Shown here: positions 9,744-20,138 of the stretch, one piece after another | Layout: each line of letters starts with the position of its first letter | How positions within the stretch are numbered: the stretch's first letter is position 1 | NCBI GenBank assembly: GCA_022800755.1 | Contig: JAAWQX010000030.1 | Location: 28,372-92,371 of the forward strand | Reading direction: 5' to 3' | Length of the DNA stretch: 64,000 bases | From: Oscillospiraceae bacterium | Lineage (GTDB): Bacteria > Bacillota > Clostridia > Oscillospirales > Oscillospiraceae | The notes under the pieces: generated by a model | Databases searched by the model: none | Seen by the model: only the letters and a program-made list of their open reading frames with translations | Told to the model about the DNA's origin: nothing | Position numbers and translations under genes: made by a program

Positions 9744-10445
9744 ATGATCAGCAGATGTGGTCTTTTAAAGAAAAAAGCCGGCATGTCCACGGAAGAGTTC
9801 CGGGATTTCTGGTTCAACGTTCACGGTCCGATCGCCTGCCATATGAAAAACATGCGGCATTACCAGCAGCACCTGGTCATCGACAGAGAGCAGCGCCATA
9901 AACTCGCCCGCGGGCCTTTTGAGATCGACGCTTACTCCGAGCTTATCTTTGATGATATTCACGATATGGAAGAAGGTGTGGCTTCCCTGAACGGTGCCGG
10001 CGCCGACGACCTGCCCAACTTCGTTGACGACTGCAAACTCGTCATATTCGTTAAGAAAATAGATACCCGCGTTCCCGAAGAATTCAAGGGCCAAAAGCTC
10101 ATCAAGCGGATGTCTCTGCTCAGCCGCGCCGATGGGATGTCCGCCGAGCAGTTCCAGCAGGAATGGTGGGAAACCTATTCCGCGCTGCTGAAGAAGGTCC
10201 CCGGATACTTGGGCTACGCCCAAAACCTGGTCATCGACCGGATCATAGACGGCAAACATGTACCTTATGGGCAACTCCCCATCGACGGTATGGTTGAGTT
10301 CTGGTTCAAGGACATGGACAGTTTCAACCAGTTCTACGCTTCCGAGGAATTTGCGAAAACCTCAGAGCATGGAAAGACCTTCCTCGGCAACGTGACCACC
10401 TATCTGATGGAAACCGCCGACTACCCCATGCCTGCCGATCAATAA
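9744..10445 (+). CDS. EthD-domain-like (dimeric alpha/beta barrel) protein, two repeats
   Basis: GLLKKKAGMSTEEFRDFWFNVHGPI...HYQQHLVIDR repeated as LLSRADGMSAEQFQQEWWETYS...GYAQNLVIDR. Confidence 0.75.
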   Translation: MISRCGLLKKKAGMSTEEFRDFWFNVHGPIACHMKNMRHYQQHLVIDREQRHKLARGPFEIDAYSELIFDDIHDMEEGVASLNGAGADDLPNFVDDCKLVIFVKKIDTRVPEEFKGQKLIKRMSLLSRADGMSAEQFQQEWWETYSALLKKVPGYLGYAQNLVIDRIIDGKHVPYGQLPIDGMVEFWFKDMDSFNQFYASEEFAKTSEHGKTFLGNVTTYLMETADYPMPADQ

Positions 10446-10454
10446 TCTATATAA

Positions 10455-10500
10455 AAAGCCGAAACTGAAATCGTCAAAAGACTCCAGTTTCGGCTTTTTC
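10455..10500 (+). terminator. Intrinsic terminator
   Basis: AAAGCCGAAACTG ... CAGTTTCGGCTTTTT hairpin plus T tract. Confidence 0.75.
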
Positions 10501-10697
10501 GTACTGATTTAAGACGGTGGCCTTTCCTTATAAATAGTCGCAAGTATATCGGCACAAGAACCCTAAAAACAGCTGCCGTCCTGTCCACTTGTTGCAGGGA
10601 AGAGGATGCTCTTCTTTTCATTTTTGCATCATTTTGAATATTTGTATAAAAAAGTGGTATGTGTTGTTGCTACCAAAAACGAAGGAGGACAACCACA

Positions 10698-11632
10698 ATG
10701 AAGAACGCACTCATATCAACCGCAATCCTCTGCACAGCGGTCTACATCGGAATGCATTCGCGGATGAACAAAGCAGAGGAACCTATACCTACACCGGAAC
10801 TCCCGCAAGTAGAAATCATGGCAAAACGCAGAGCAAATGGCGAAGGCTTAGATATCAGTCGAGCGGACCAATTCACGCTTTCAGAATGGCTCCACCATTG
10901 GCTGAACAATTATGGAAAAGTTTACCTCCGCCCGTCTTCCTTCACGAACTACACGAGATTCCTTAATAACCAAATCAAAAATGATCCTATCGCTACAATC
11001 AAGCTAAACAAACTTACTACCAATGGCCTCCAGCAGTTTTACAATCGCATGAGCGAGGGTGGCAGAGTGCAAAGAAAAGAATCGCAGAAAATCCGGCAAG
11101 CCGGTGCATCCTCCCTAAGAAAGAGCAGAAACAGATTGAAATTTTACCCTTAACAGATTTACAAAAATTCTTTGAAGAAGCTAAAAACAGTGGTGTCTTT
11201 GAACTCTACTTCACCGAACTGGCAACAGGCCTACGCCGAGGAGAACTCCTCGATCTCAAGTGGACAGACATAGATTTCAATTTCAAAAGCATTTACATCC
11301 AAAGGCAAATCACACGCACAGGCGGAGAGGCAAAAGAATTTCCACTAAAAACCAAGAACGCCCATCGGCAAATTATCGTTCTACCAGAGGTAAGCGAAAT
11401 CTTGAAACAGAAGAAAGACCGGGAAAACAGATTCTCCTCCCCAACCGGCAGCCCCATCTCTCCGGACAGCGTCTTGAAAATGCTGAACTAATGGTGTGGA
11501 CCTAAAGACCCTATCCGGTCTACTTGGCCACCACTCCGCAGGATCTACCCTGGACACCTACGGCCACATCACCCCGACCATGAAGCAGGATGCCGCCGAA
11601 AAAGTCGGCAATTTTCTATCTATCGCAATATA
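10698..11632 (+). pseudogene. Decayed DUF6550-like/tyrosine-integrase cassette
   Basis: MKNALISTAILCTAVYIGMHSR joined by deletions to MAKRRANGEG-LDISRADQFTLSEW, then frameshifts and internal deletions; homologous to the integrases at 28.4, 44.6 and 62.7 kb. Confidence 0.85.
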
Positions 11633-12041
11633 ATTTTCAAAAAGGAAAAAGTACATTTGACAGCAGATACTCGTGAAAATCATATTTTATTTCGTCATTG
11701 AGAGTGAAGAAAGTTGAGCTAATAGATGCGCATCTTTAGTATAGTTTTGATCTGAAAATAATAGAGAAGTCATCTGGATAAATTCGCCGCCCACGCCATA
11801 AACATGTTTAGAATTGGAGAGATTTTAAGAGGTATTGTAAAGAAAACTTTTGGAAAAACACCTCAACACATACTTCCACACAGTTTATTGGCCTTATGGT
11901 AGATCAGTAGCAGATTCATCCATACAATCCAAGGGGACAGAGTTTTAGGTAAGGTATTGTAAAGGAAGTTTAAGGAGAGTATTTTTATGGAGTTTAGGAA
12001 AGATTTCCCCATCCCCTTGGAATGCAGCAAAAGAATATAAA

Positions 12042-12224
12042 TCACTCGCTCATTTTTACGAGGACCTTCATTGCTTTTCCGCTTGCCTGTTGGTCAAACG
12101 CATATTTTATACGCTCAAGCGGGACGAGCTCATCAATTAATGGTGCCACATTTAATTCACCGCTCAAAAGGCCGTCAAATGCCTTGGGAATATCGCAGGT
12201 ATCGCTGTTTAGGATCCGCAATGC
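12042..12224 (-). pseudogene. C-terminal remnant of a Zn-binding/medium-chain dehydrogenase
   Basis: Minus strand reads ALRILNSDTCDIPKAFDGLLSGELNVAPLIDELVPLERIKYAFDQQASGKAMKVLVKMSE*; no N-terminal half. Confidence 0.65.
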
Positions 12225-12239
12225 TTTACTTCATCCAAA

Positions 12240-13004
12240 TCAGATGCAGGTCCAGCCGCCATCCACACCGATAATCTGGCCAGTGATATAGCTGCTCTCT
12301 TCTGCCGCGAGGAACACAATGGCAGAATCCAGCTCGCCAGGATATCCGTGACGCTTCATAGGACACTTGCTTTTCAAGAAGTTATCGAACTTCTCGTTAC
12401 CAACAGGAGATACTTCAGAGGCGAAGAAGCCTGGAGCGATGGCGTTGCATGTGATGTTGTATCTGGCCCATTCTGCACCCAGTTGGCGAGTCAGGTTGCA
12501 CACAGCACCCTTGGATGCGGCATATTCGGGGATACCCATACCGTATTCGATGTCCATGCCTACGGAACCCAGCATAGAGGAGATATTGATCATGCGGCCA
12601 TAGCCGTTTTTGATCATTGCCTTGCCAAACTCACGGCAACAGTAGAACACACCGTTGATATTGACATTCATAGTCTTGTGCCACTTCTCGTCGGGCAGAT
12701 CTTCGGTATTGCCGCAATTGCCGCCGCCAGCACAATTCACCGCGATATCGATCTTGCCGAAGTCTGCCACGATCTTCTCGGCCACTTCTGCCACCAGTGC
12801 GCTGTCGGTAACGTCGCAGTAGTAATAACCGGTTTTTACGCCGCTTTCTCTGGTGATGGACTCCGACACTTCCTTCAGCATTTCCACACGCCGGGCAATC
12901 ACAACCACCGTAGCGCCCTGACGCCCTAGTGCGTGTGCAAATTGGACACCCAGACCAGAAGAGCCACCGGTCACCACTGCTACTCTGCCTGTCAAATCAA
13001 ACAT
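12240..13004 (-). CDS. SDR-family oxidoreductase
   Basis: MFDLTGRVAVVTGGSSGLGVQFA; YAASKGAV; GVDGGWTCI. Confidence 0.92.
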   Translation of the reverse strand: MFDLTGRVAVVTGGSSGLGVQFAHALGRQGATVVVIARRVEMLKEVSESITRESGVKTGYYYCDVTDSALVAEVAEKIVADFGKIDIAVNCAGGGNCGNTEDLPDEKWHKTMNVNINGVFYCCREFGKAMIKNGYGRMINISSMLGSVGMDIEYGMGIPEYAASKGAVCNLTRQLGAEWARYNITCNAIAPGFFASEVSPVGNEKFDNFLKSKCPMKRHGYPGELDSAIVFLAAEESSYITGQIIGVDGGWTCI

Positions 13005-13056
13005 TTAAAGTTCCTCCTTAATATTTTTTCAAGTCTGTTTAAAACAAAGAATCAAA

Positions 13057-14991
13057 TCAGTTGATGCTCAGCGCTGCGCAAAGACCGTCACGAATGGCGT
13101 CACCGGACTTGGCAGCTTTCACGCAGTCACCAACGAAGATGGTCTTTTTGAAGTACTTCTCACGCAGCTTGTCTGCCAGTTCCCGGTTGGGAGTCTGTCC
13201 AAGCGCGGAAATGATTTGATCCCCTTCAATCAGTTCTTCTCCAGTGTCTTGGTTGATTACCACAACACCTTGGGCGGTGATTTCCTTCACCCGACACCCA
13301 CAGCGCAAGGTCACACCAGCCTCTGCCATGGACTCTTTCAGGGATACTTGGTTCATCATAATTACGTCCGTTGCCACATCGTTCTTCATTTCAATCACGG
13401 TAGCTTTCCGCCCCAGTGCGGTCACCGCTTCCAGCGCAAAGTCGCAGCCGGACATACCTCCGCCGCAGACGATGATGTTCTGACCGGTGACCAGTTCGGG
13501 TTTCAAGTGAGCATCGATCACACCCAGAACGTTGTCACCCTTGATACCAGGGATAGACATCTCCAGGGGCTTGGAACCGGTAGCGCAGACAATGCGGTAG
13601 CACTGGGACAGAACGGGATCGTCAATACTGAGATCGGCTTTCACCACTTCCACGTCCAGCTTCTGCAGTTGCGCCTTATAATACTCGATCAGCTTGCGGA
13701 TCTGGATTTTGAAGTCGGCGGTGGCTGGAGCGTTCAGTGTGCCGCCCAGCTCGTTTCTTTCGTACAGCTTCACATGGTGTCCACGGATGGCACAGGCCCT
13801 TGCGGCTTCCAGACCGCCAGGACCACCGCCGATCACTACCACATTCTTGGGCTGGTCAACCTTGGTCAGGCGCATAGCATGTTCGTCGCCGGCGGCGGGA
13901 TTCACAGCGCAACTAAGCTTGGAACGATAGCGCAGGATGCGGCCGATACATTCCTCATTGCAGCGCATACACGGCCGGACGTCTTCCGGACGTTCCTCCA
14001 ATAGCTTGTTACCGATCTCTGGATCGGCAATCAGCTGACGACCAAAAATCACAAAGTCGGCATCGCCGCCCTCGATCATTTTCACGGCGCTTTCCGGGGT
14101 GTGGGAACCGGCGTTCAGCAAGGGTTTGTCCGTAGCTTCTCTGGCCGCCCGGCAGACATACTCCATGCAGGCCTCGCCCATATACATGGGGGGATACACA
14201 TATTTAATGGTCTCATAGCAGCCGGCGTCGACGTCAAATGCATCCACACCGTGTTCGTCCAGTACTTTCAGCAAGACCTTGCTGTCCTCCAAGGTCCGAC
14301 CTCCAGGAATGCGATGATCCATAGACAGACGGAAGATCACCGGGAAATCATCACCGGCCCCACGATGGATGGCATCCACAATGTCTAGCGCAAACCGGGC
14401 GTTCTTCTTGGGAGTTCCACCGTAGTCGTCGGTTCTGTGGTTCCAGATGGGAGAGATAAACTGGTCGATGAGGTAACCCACATGGGCATGAACTTCAATG
14501 CCGTCGAATCCGGCGTCACGCACCAGACCAGCACTATATTCCCACTGTTTCATGATCTCCTCAATCTCTTCCACTGTCAGGGGATGGCATTTCACGTTGG
14601 AGTCCCAGACCCAAGTGTTTTCGGAAGAAGAATAGGGCGGTTTGCCGTGAATCTCGTTGGCATTCCTGCCGGTACCGCAACTAAGCTGGGTAAAGACCTT
14701 GCAGCCGTGGGCGTGACAGCGGTTGGTCAGCGCTCGGGCAGAGGGGACGATGTGGTGGTGATCCCAGTAGTGACCCAGAACGCCCTGGCCCAAATCAGCA
14801 GTCAGATAGCCCTGGCCCACGATGATCATGCCGGTACCGCCTTTCGCGCGCTCTTCAAAATAGGCGATCTCGTCTTCGGAGAAACTCCCGTCCCGGTTGG
14901 ACATCAGCGTGCCCATAGCGGACATAACGATGCGGTTCTTAATCTCACAGTTGCCGATCTTAAACGGTGTAAACAGCGTATCGTAGTTCAT
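13057..14991 (-). CDS. Old-yellow-enzyme flavin oxidoreductase with 4Fe-4S cluster (BaiCD/BaiH-like)
   Basis: MNYDTLFTPFKIGNCEIKNRIVMSAMGT; CMRCNEECx12C; GGGPGGLEAARACAIRGH. Confidence 0.9.
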   Translation of the reverse strand: MNYDTLFTPFKIGNCEIKNRIVMSAMGTLMSNRDGSFSEDEIAYFEERAKGGTGMIIVGQGYLTADLGQGVLGHYWDHHHIVPSARALTNRCHAHGCKVFTQLSCGTGRNANEIHGKPPYSSSENTWVWDSNVKCHPLTVEEIEEIMKQWEYSAGLVRDAGFDGIEVHAHVGYLIDQFISPIWNHRTDDYGGTPKKNARFALDIVDAIHRGAGDDFPVIFRLSMDHRIPGGRTLEDSKVLLKVLDEHGVDAFDVDAGCYETIKYVYPPMYMGEACMEYVCRAAREATDKPLLNAGSHTPESAVKMIEGGDADFVIFGRQLIADPEIGNKLLEERPEDVRPCMRCNEECIGRILRYRSKLSCAVNPAAGDEHAMRLTKVDQPKNVVVIGGGPGGLEAARACAIRGHHVKLYERNELGGTLNAPATADFKIQIRKLIEYYKAQLQKLDVEVVKADLSIDDPVLSQCYRIVCATGSKPLEMSIPGIKGDNVLGVIDAHLKPELVTGQNIIVCGGGMSGCDFALEAVTALGRKATVIEMKNDVATDVIMMNQVSLKESMAEAGVTLRCGCRVKEITAQGVVVINQDTGEELIEGDQIISALGQTPNRELADKLREKYFKKTIFVGDCVKAAKSGDAIRDGLCAALSIN

Positions 14992-15320
14992 TCTTTTATC
15001 TCCTTATTTTTATTTTTTAATGTATCCGGTTTTTCTACACATGTCTCCAAAATGGTCTCGTCTGGTTTCTATTGACAGCGGTTTGCATCTATGTTATGCT
15101 TACATCTTGTATGGTCCTTTAAAGCATACACACGAATTAATAGAGCACGGGTTATTACATTTAATACACGTGTATTGTTTTTCGTGATTCAAGCATAAAT
15201 CTTTGATGAATGATTGTCAATAGCGGAGTTTGTTTTTGTCGAGAAAATCCAAACCCAGCCTGATGACTTTGTGCTTTTTTCACCGAAAAATCATACACTG
15301 AAAAGGTCGGTGTATCAAAA

Positions 15321-15908
15321 ATGGAGAAGAGAAAGGGCACACGGGAAAAAATCGTGGATGCTGCCATTGAGCTGTTCAAAAACAATCCTTACGACCAGGT
15401 GACAGTCAAGGAAATCTGCACATTGGCTGGCGTCACACGCAATAGTTTTTATTACTATTTTGACGGCAAGGATACCATTTTTGACGCCATTGGCGATTGG
15501 TGCAGCCGCACAGCCAAACAGCGTCTGCCGGAGGTGTTCAGCGCCAGAAGCACTTATCAACAGGTGTGGGAGATTTATCGTCTGTATTTGGAGACCCAGA
15601 TCGACCTGGGTCCAGAGATTATGAACCATGTTTGCATTTCTCGGACAACAAAAGGCAACTCGGATTATTACAGTTACATCGACAATACTCTGGAAGGTTC
15701 TATCACACGACTGATTCGGGCATCTCAGGAGTCTGGAATCATCCGCAATGATCAGGATCCTCTCCGCTTGTTGTGGACGTCCTATGCCATCGTGCGGGGC
15801 ATTAACATCAAATGGTGTTTCTTGTGGGGCGAATGTGATCTCATCGAGGAGACCAGGGCAGCCTTGGACACCCTGTTCATGCCGAAAGAGGGATACGAAC
15901 TGTATTAA
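15321..15908 (+). CDS. TetR-family regulator
   Basis: GTREKIVDAAIELFKNNPYDQVTVKEICTLAGVTRNSFYYYFDGKDTIFD HTH. Confidence 0.92.
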   Translation: MEKRKGTREKIVDAAIELFKNNPYDQVTVKEICTLAGVTRNSFYYYFDGKDTIFDAIGDWCSRTAKQRLPEVFSARSTYQQVWEIYRLYLETQIDLGPEIMNHVCISRTTKGNSDYYSYIDNTLEGSITRLIRASQESGIIRNDQDPLRLLWTSYAIVRGINIKWCFLWGECDLIEETRAALDTLFMPKEGYELY

Positions 15909-15928
15909 ATTGCTGAAATCATGGATAT

Positions 15929-15976
15929 AAGCAAGTTGGACCAGCGAACCGAAAGGCACGCTGGTCCAACTTGCTT
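15929..15976. terminator. Long perfect hairpin terminator
   Basis: 18-bp perfect arms AAGCAAGTTGGACCAGCG / CGCTGGTCCAACTTGCTT. Confidence 0.75.
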
Positions 15977-16113
15977 GAGAGGAAGAATTGGGAGAGTAAA
16001 GGAGGTTGTAGAAGGTGAAAAATATAGATTATAAAGGAGTGAATTTTTGTCCTATTCAAATAAGACGGTACCGTCTGCCTTATTGACTGAGGCCAGATGA
16101 GAGAAATTATTAT

Positions 16114-16878
16114 TTAGGTGCACGTCCATCCACCATCGATGACGACGTTGTTGCCGGTCATGTAGGAGTTTTCTTCGCAGGTCATAAAAATGATTGCAGC
16201 GTCCAGCTCATGGTCATAGCCGTTACGCTTCATGGGGCACCAGTCGTTGATGAAGTCAACGAACCACTCCTGACCCACAGGAGATTGCTCGGATGCGAAG
16301 AATCCGGGACTGAGGGTGTTGACGGTGATGCCGTACTGTGCCCATTCGTTGGCCAGCTGTCGGGTAAAATTGATCACGGCACCCTTGGATGCGGAGTATT
16401 CGGAGATACCTTTCCCGAAGCTGCTGTCCAGAGCAATCATACCCAGCATAGAAGCCACATTGACGATACGGCCATAGTGGTTCTCCCGCATCAGCTTGCC
16501 GAACTCTCTGCACATCAAAAACAGACCGGTGACACACACATCCAGTGTGGCTTGCCATCTTTCCAGCGCCAGATCCATGGCCCAGTCATTGTGACCCTCG
16601 CCAGCGCAATTAATCAGAATGTCGCAGCGGCCAAATTCTTTTTCCACAGTCTCACGGGCAGCAATGACCTGATCCTCTTTGGTCACATCGCAACGGACGG
16701 CAATAGCCTTCACACCGTACTTTTCGGTGAGCATCTTAGCGTTTTCCACCAAAATCTCATAGCGGCGGGCCATCAGGACAATCTCGCAGCCCCGGGCGGC
16801 CAGTGCGTTGGCGCACAAAACACCAAGGCCGGAAGAACCGCCGGTAATGACAGCAACTCTACCATGATAATCAAACAT
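16114..16878 (-). CDS. SDR-family oxidoreductase
   Basis: MFDYHGRVAVITGGSSGLGVLCA; YSASKGAV; VIDGGWTCT. Confidence 0.92.
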   Translation of the reverse strand: MFDYHGRVAVITGGSSGLGVLCANALAARGCEIVLMARRYEILVENAKMLTEKYGVKAIAVRCDVTKEDQVIAARETVEKEFGRCDILINCAGEGHNDWAMDLALERWQATLDVCVTGLFLMCREFGKLMRENHYGRIVNVASMLGMIALDSSFGKGISEYSASKGAVINFTRQLANEWAQYGITVNTLSPGFFASEQSPVGQEWFVDFINDWCPMKRNGYDHELDAAIIFMTCEENSYMTGNNVVIDGGWTCT

Positions 16879-16950
16879 ACTATTGTCCTCCTTAGTATGA
16901 CAGTTTGTTCTTATCGCTTATCTGTAAACGTCCTTTTCCTGATGGCCCGT

Positions 16951-18015
16951 TTACATGATGACGATAGGCTTGATAACGCTTTCGTCCTTGGGCTCTTCCA
17001 TCATGTTGAAGCCTTCTTCGATCTTCTCGAAGCCATGGAGTTCTTGAGTGATAAGCAAGGTGGGGTCCAAACGACCGGTTTTGATGAGAGCCATCAGATT
17101 TTCCAGACGGTATCTGCCGCCGGCACACAGGCGACCGGTGAGCGTCACATGGTTCACCAAGGTGCCTGCATCGGCAACAGCAATGTTGAAGCTCTTGCTG
17201 AAATCATAGCCGGCAATGTTGGAAATCACACCACCGCACTTCACCATGCGATAAGCGTCGTTGACGGTATCCTCAGTGCCGCCAGCGATGATGACCTTGT
17301 CCACTTTCTGATGATTGGTCAACTCCATGATTTGCTCAACAATGTCGCCTTCAGTGTAGTCCACCACGTCAGTGGCGCCATACTGTTTTGCCAATTCCTT
17401 GGTCAGTTTTCTGTGACCCACACCGATCAAACGTCCAGCGCCACGCAGGGCGGTACCCGCTACACTCATCAGACCCACAGGACCAATGCCGATAACCACA
17501 ACGGTGTCACCAAACTGAATGTTGGCGCCTTCTACACCGGAGAATCCGGTGGTGATCATGTCACCCACCAGCCCAGCGGCCTTGATGGACACACCATCGG
17601 GAACCACGGCCAGGTTCATGTCGGCGTCAGGGATGATGAAGTATTCACCAAAGGTACCGTCCAGCTGGGAAGACAGATACCTCCCGCCCAGAAAACCGCC
17701 GGCATGCTCATGCAGCCCCTCTGCGATCTCCTTGCCGCGCCAAATGGGTGTGACTGCAGGAATCGCTACAATATCACCGACCTTGATATCAGTGACCATG
17801 GAGCCGACTTTCTCCACACGGCCCACACCCTCGTGACCGAGGATACGGTTGGGCCATGCCTGTCTGCGATGTGCGTTGTGAACATCGGACGTGCAGGGCA
17901 GCACTGCCACTGGAGAGCAAAGTGCCTCAAACGGACCAGGCTCGGGGATCTCTTTCTCCATCCAGCCCCAGCTGACAGTGGGTTCGATTACGCCGTAGCC
18001 TTTCATCGTTGCCAT
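16951..18015 (-). CDS. Zn-dependent medium-chain alcohol dehydrogenase
   Basis: CTSDVHN, GHEGVGRVEKVGS, VVVIGIGPVGLMSVAGTALRGAG. Confidence 0.88.
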   Translation of the reverse strand: MATMKGYGVIEPTVSWGWMEKEIPEPGPFEALCSPVAVLPCTSDVHNAHRRQAWPNRILGHEGVGRVEKVGSMVTDIKVGDIVAIPAVTPIWRGKEIAEGLHEHAGGFLGGRYLSSQLDGTFGEYFIIPDADMNLAVVPDGVSIKAAGLVGDMITTGFSGVEGANIQFGDTVVVIGIGPVGLMSVAGTALRGAGRLIGVGHRKLTKELAKQYGATDVVDYTEGDIVEQIMELTNHQKVDKVIIAGGTEDTVNDAYRMVKCGGVISNIAGYDFSKSFNIAVADAGTLVNHVTLTGRLCAGGRYRLENLMALIKTGRLDPTLLITQELHGFEKIEEGFNMMEEPKDESVIKPIVIM

Positions 18016-18074
18016 AGTGATTTCTCCTTTTCAAAAAATTTTGTTTATTATTTTTGGACATATGAGATGAAATA

Positions 18075-20024
18075 TTACTCGACCTGCATACCTGCATAGA
18101 AGCCGCTGCGGATCGCCTTACCGCTCTTGCCGACCTCAACGCAGTCGCCTACACAGATGAGTTTTTTGTTGTACCGCTTCTTCAATTCGTCGGTGAGCTC
18201 ACGGTTGGGGGCCATGCCGAAGGCTGCCACGATGGTGTCCGCCTCGATCAGCTCGGACTCACCATTCTCGTTCACGATCATAACGCCTTCGTCCTTGATC
18301 TCAGCTACGCGGCAATTGGTGCGGGTTACCACACCGGCGTCGGCCAGATAGATCTTCAGCGAATGCGCATTGATAAAGACCATGTCGGAAGCTATTTCGG
18401 GCTTCATTTCGATGATGGTGCAGTCTTTTCCGTACTCTGTAGCCATCTCCAAAGCAAAGTCGGAACCGGACAGGCCGCCTCCACAAACTGCGATTCGCTT
18501 GCCTTCGATAGCAGCGGGGTTTCGATGAGCATCCTTGATGTCGATAACCTTCTTGTTATCTATGCCGGGGATGGAAGGCAGGACGGAATGTGCGCCGGTG
18601 GCAGCAATGATGGCGTCGGCATCGACCAGTACGGAGTTGTCAATAGAGATTTCTTCCTTGACCACATTCACATTCAGCTTTCTCATCTGGGTCTTGTAAT
18701 AATTGATTAATGCCTTCAGCCGAGTCTTGAACTGAGCCTGTGCGGGAAGGTTGAGCGTGCCGCCGAGTTCATTGGGTTCGTACAGGGTGACCTTGTGACC
18801 CTTCAGCGCCGCAACGCGTGCTGCCTCCATCCCGCCGGGGCCACCGCCGATGACAACCACATTTTTGGGCTGCTCGGTTTTAACGATACGGAAGGCGTGT
18901 TCTTCGTTGGCTGCTGGATTGACAGAACAGGAAAGCTTAGTGTAGCGACCCCAGATGCGGCCGATGCACTCCTCGTTGCAGCGGATGCAGGGACGGACGT
19001 CCTCTTCCCGATTCTCCATTAGTTTTCTGGGCAAATAGGGATCCGCAATCAGGGGGCGGCCCAGCATAGCAAAGTCTGCTCTGCCGGACTCAATCAGACG
19101 CTTTGCCGTCTTGGGTGTGTGGTTGCCGGCATTCATAATAGGCTTGTCCGTTGCTTCCCGGGCGGTGTCACAGACATATTCCATGCAAGCGTCGCCACGG
19201 TAAAAGGTGGGATACACGAAGTCGGGATGTTCGTAGCAACCGCAGTCTACATCGAAAGCATCCACGCCGTGGTCTCCCAAGATCTTCAGCAGACGCTTGC
19301 TGTCTTCCAGTGTTCTTCCACCGGGAATACGGTGATCCATGGAGATACGGTAGATGACGGGCATATCCCTGCCGGCGCCACGCTTGATGGCATCCAGGAT
19401 TTCCAGAGCGAACCTGGCACGGTTCTCATCGCTACCACCGTACTCGTCTTCACGCTTGTTCCACAAAGGGGTGAGGAACTGGTCAATGATGTACCCCACA
19501 TGGCCGTGAACCTCGATGGCGTCAAATCCGGCAGAGGCAGCAATTTCGGCGGCCAACTCCCAAGACTTCATGATGTCCTTAATCTCTTCGATTGTGAGGG
19601 GACGGCACAGGATGTCGGGATTAAACACGGCAGGGACAGCGGATGCGGAAAAGGGCACACCGCCACACTGACTGGGATGGGCATTCCGCCCTGTGCCGCT
19701 GGACAACTGGGCAATGGCCTTGCAGCCGTAGCAATGCATCCGCTCAGTCATGCCGGTAAGGTGGGGGATAATGCGCTTACTGTCGAAGTAGGTGCCGTAA
19801 ATACCCTGGGCTAGTTTGGGGGTCAGGTATTGGGAAGAAGTGATGATCGCACCAACACCGCCTTTTGCACGTTCCTCAAAGTAGGTGGCAAGGGTATCGG
19901 ACACGGAACCATCCATCTGAGCAGCGTAGGTTCCCATAGGCGCCATAATCAGGCGGTTCTTGATCTCCATCTTGCCAATGGAAAACGGTGTGAACAAGGA
20001 ATCAAAATTCATTTCGTCGTACAT
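18075..20024 (-). CDS. Old-yellow-enzyme flavin oxidoreductase with 4Fe-4S cluster (BaiCD/BaiH-like)
   Basis: MNFDSLFTPFSIGKMEIKNRLIMAPMGT; CIRCNEECx12C; GGGPGGMEAARVAALKGH; start reset to 20024 behind GGAGG. Confidence 0.9.
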   Translation of the reverse strand: MYDEMNFDSLFTPFSIGKMEIKNRLIMAPMGTYAAQMDGSVSDTLATYFEERAKGGVGAIITSSQYLTPKLAQGIYGTYFDSKRIIPHLTGMTERMHCYGCKAIAQLSSGTGRNAHPSQCGGVPFSASAVPAVFNPDILCRPLTIEEIKDIMKSWELAAEIAASAGFDAIEVHGHVGYIIDQFLTPLWNKREDEYGGSDENRARFALEILDAIKRGAGRDMPVIYRISMDHRIPGGRTLEDSKRLLKILGDHGVDAFDVDCGCYEHPDFVYPTFYRGDACMEYVCDTAREATDKPIMNAGNHTPKTAKRLIESGRADFAMLGRPLIADPYLPRKLMENREEDVRPCIRCNEECIGRIWGRYTKLSCSVNPAANEEHAFRIVKTEQPKNVVVIGGGPGGMEAARVAALKGHKVTLYEPNELGGTLNLPAQAQFKTRLKALINYYKTQMRKLNVNVVKEEISIDNSVLVDADAIIAATGAHSVLPSIPGIDNKKVIDIKDAHRNPAAIEGKRIAVCGGGLSGSDFALEMATEYGKDCTIIEMKPEIASDMVFINAHSLKIYLADAGVVTRTNCRVAEIKDEGVMIVNENGESELIEADTIVAAFGMAPNRELTDELKKRYNKKLICVGDCVEVGKSGKAIRSGFYAGMQVE

Positions 20025-20138
20025 GTTGACCTCCAAACAATTTATTTTATATTTAGCGTTTGACATTTTTACTTATATTGCTTATATTAAAAGATATATT
20101 TCAAAAGAACACTTTTTAATTAAAAGGATGAATCAGAA

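Noticed and set aside
16210-18099. 629-aa plus-strand ORF
   Set aside because: Antisense to a clear SDR and Zn-ADH with all family motifs; composition is an antisense artifact
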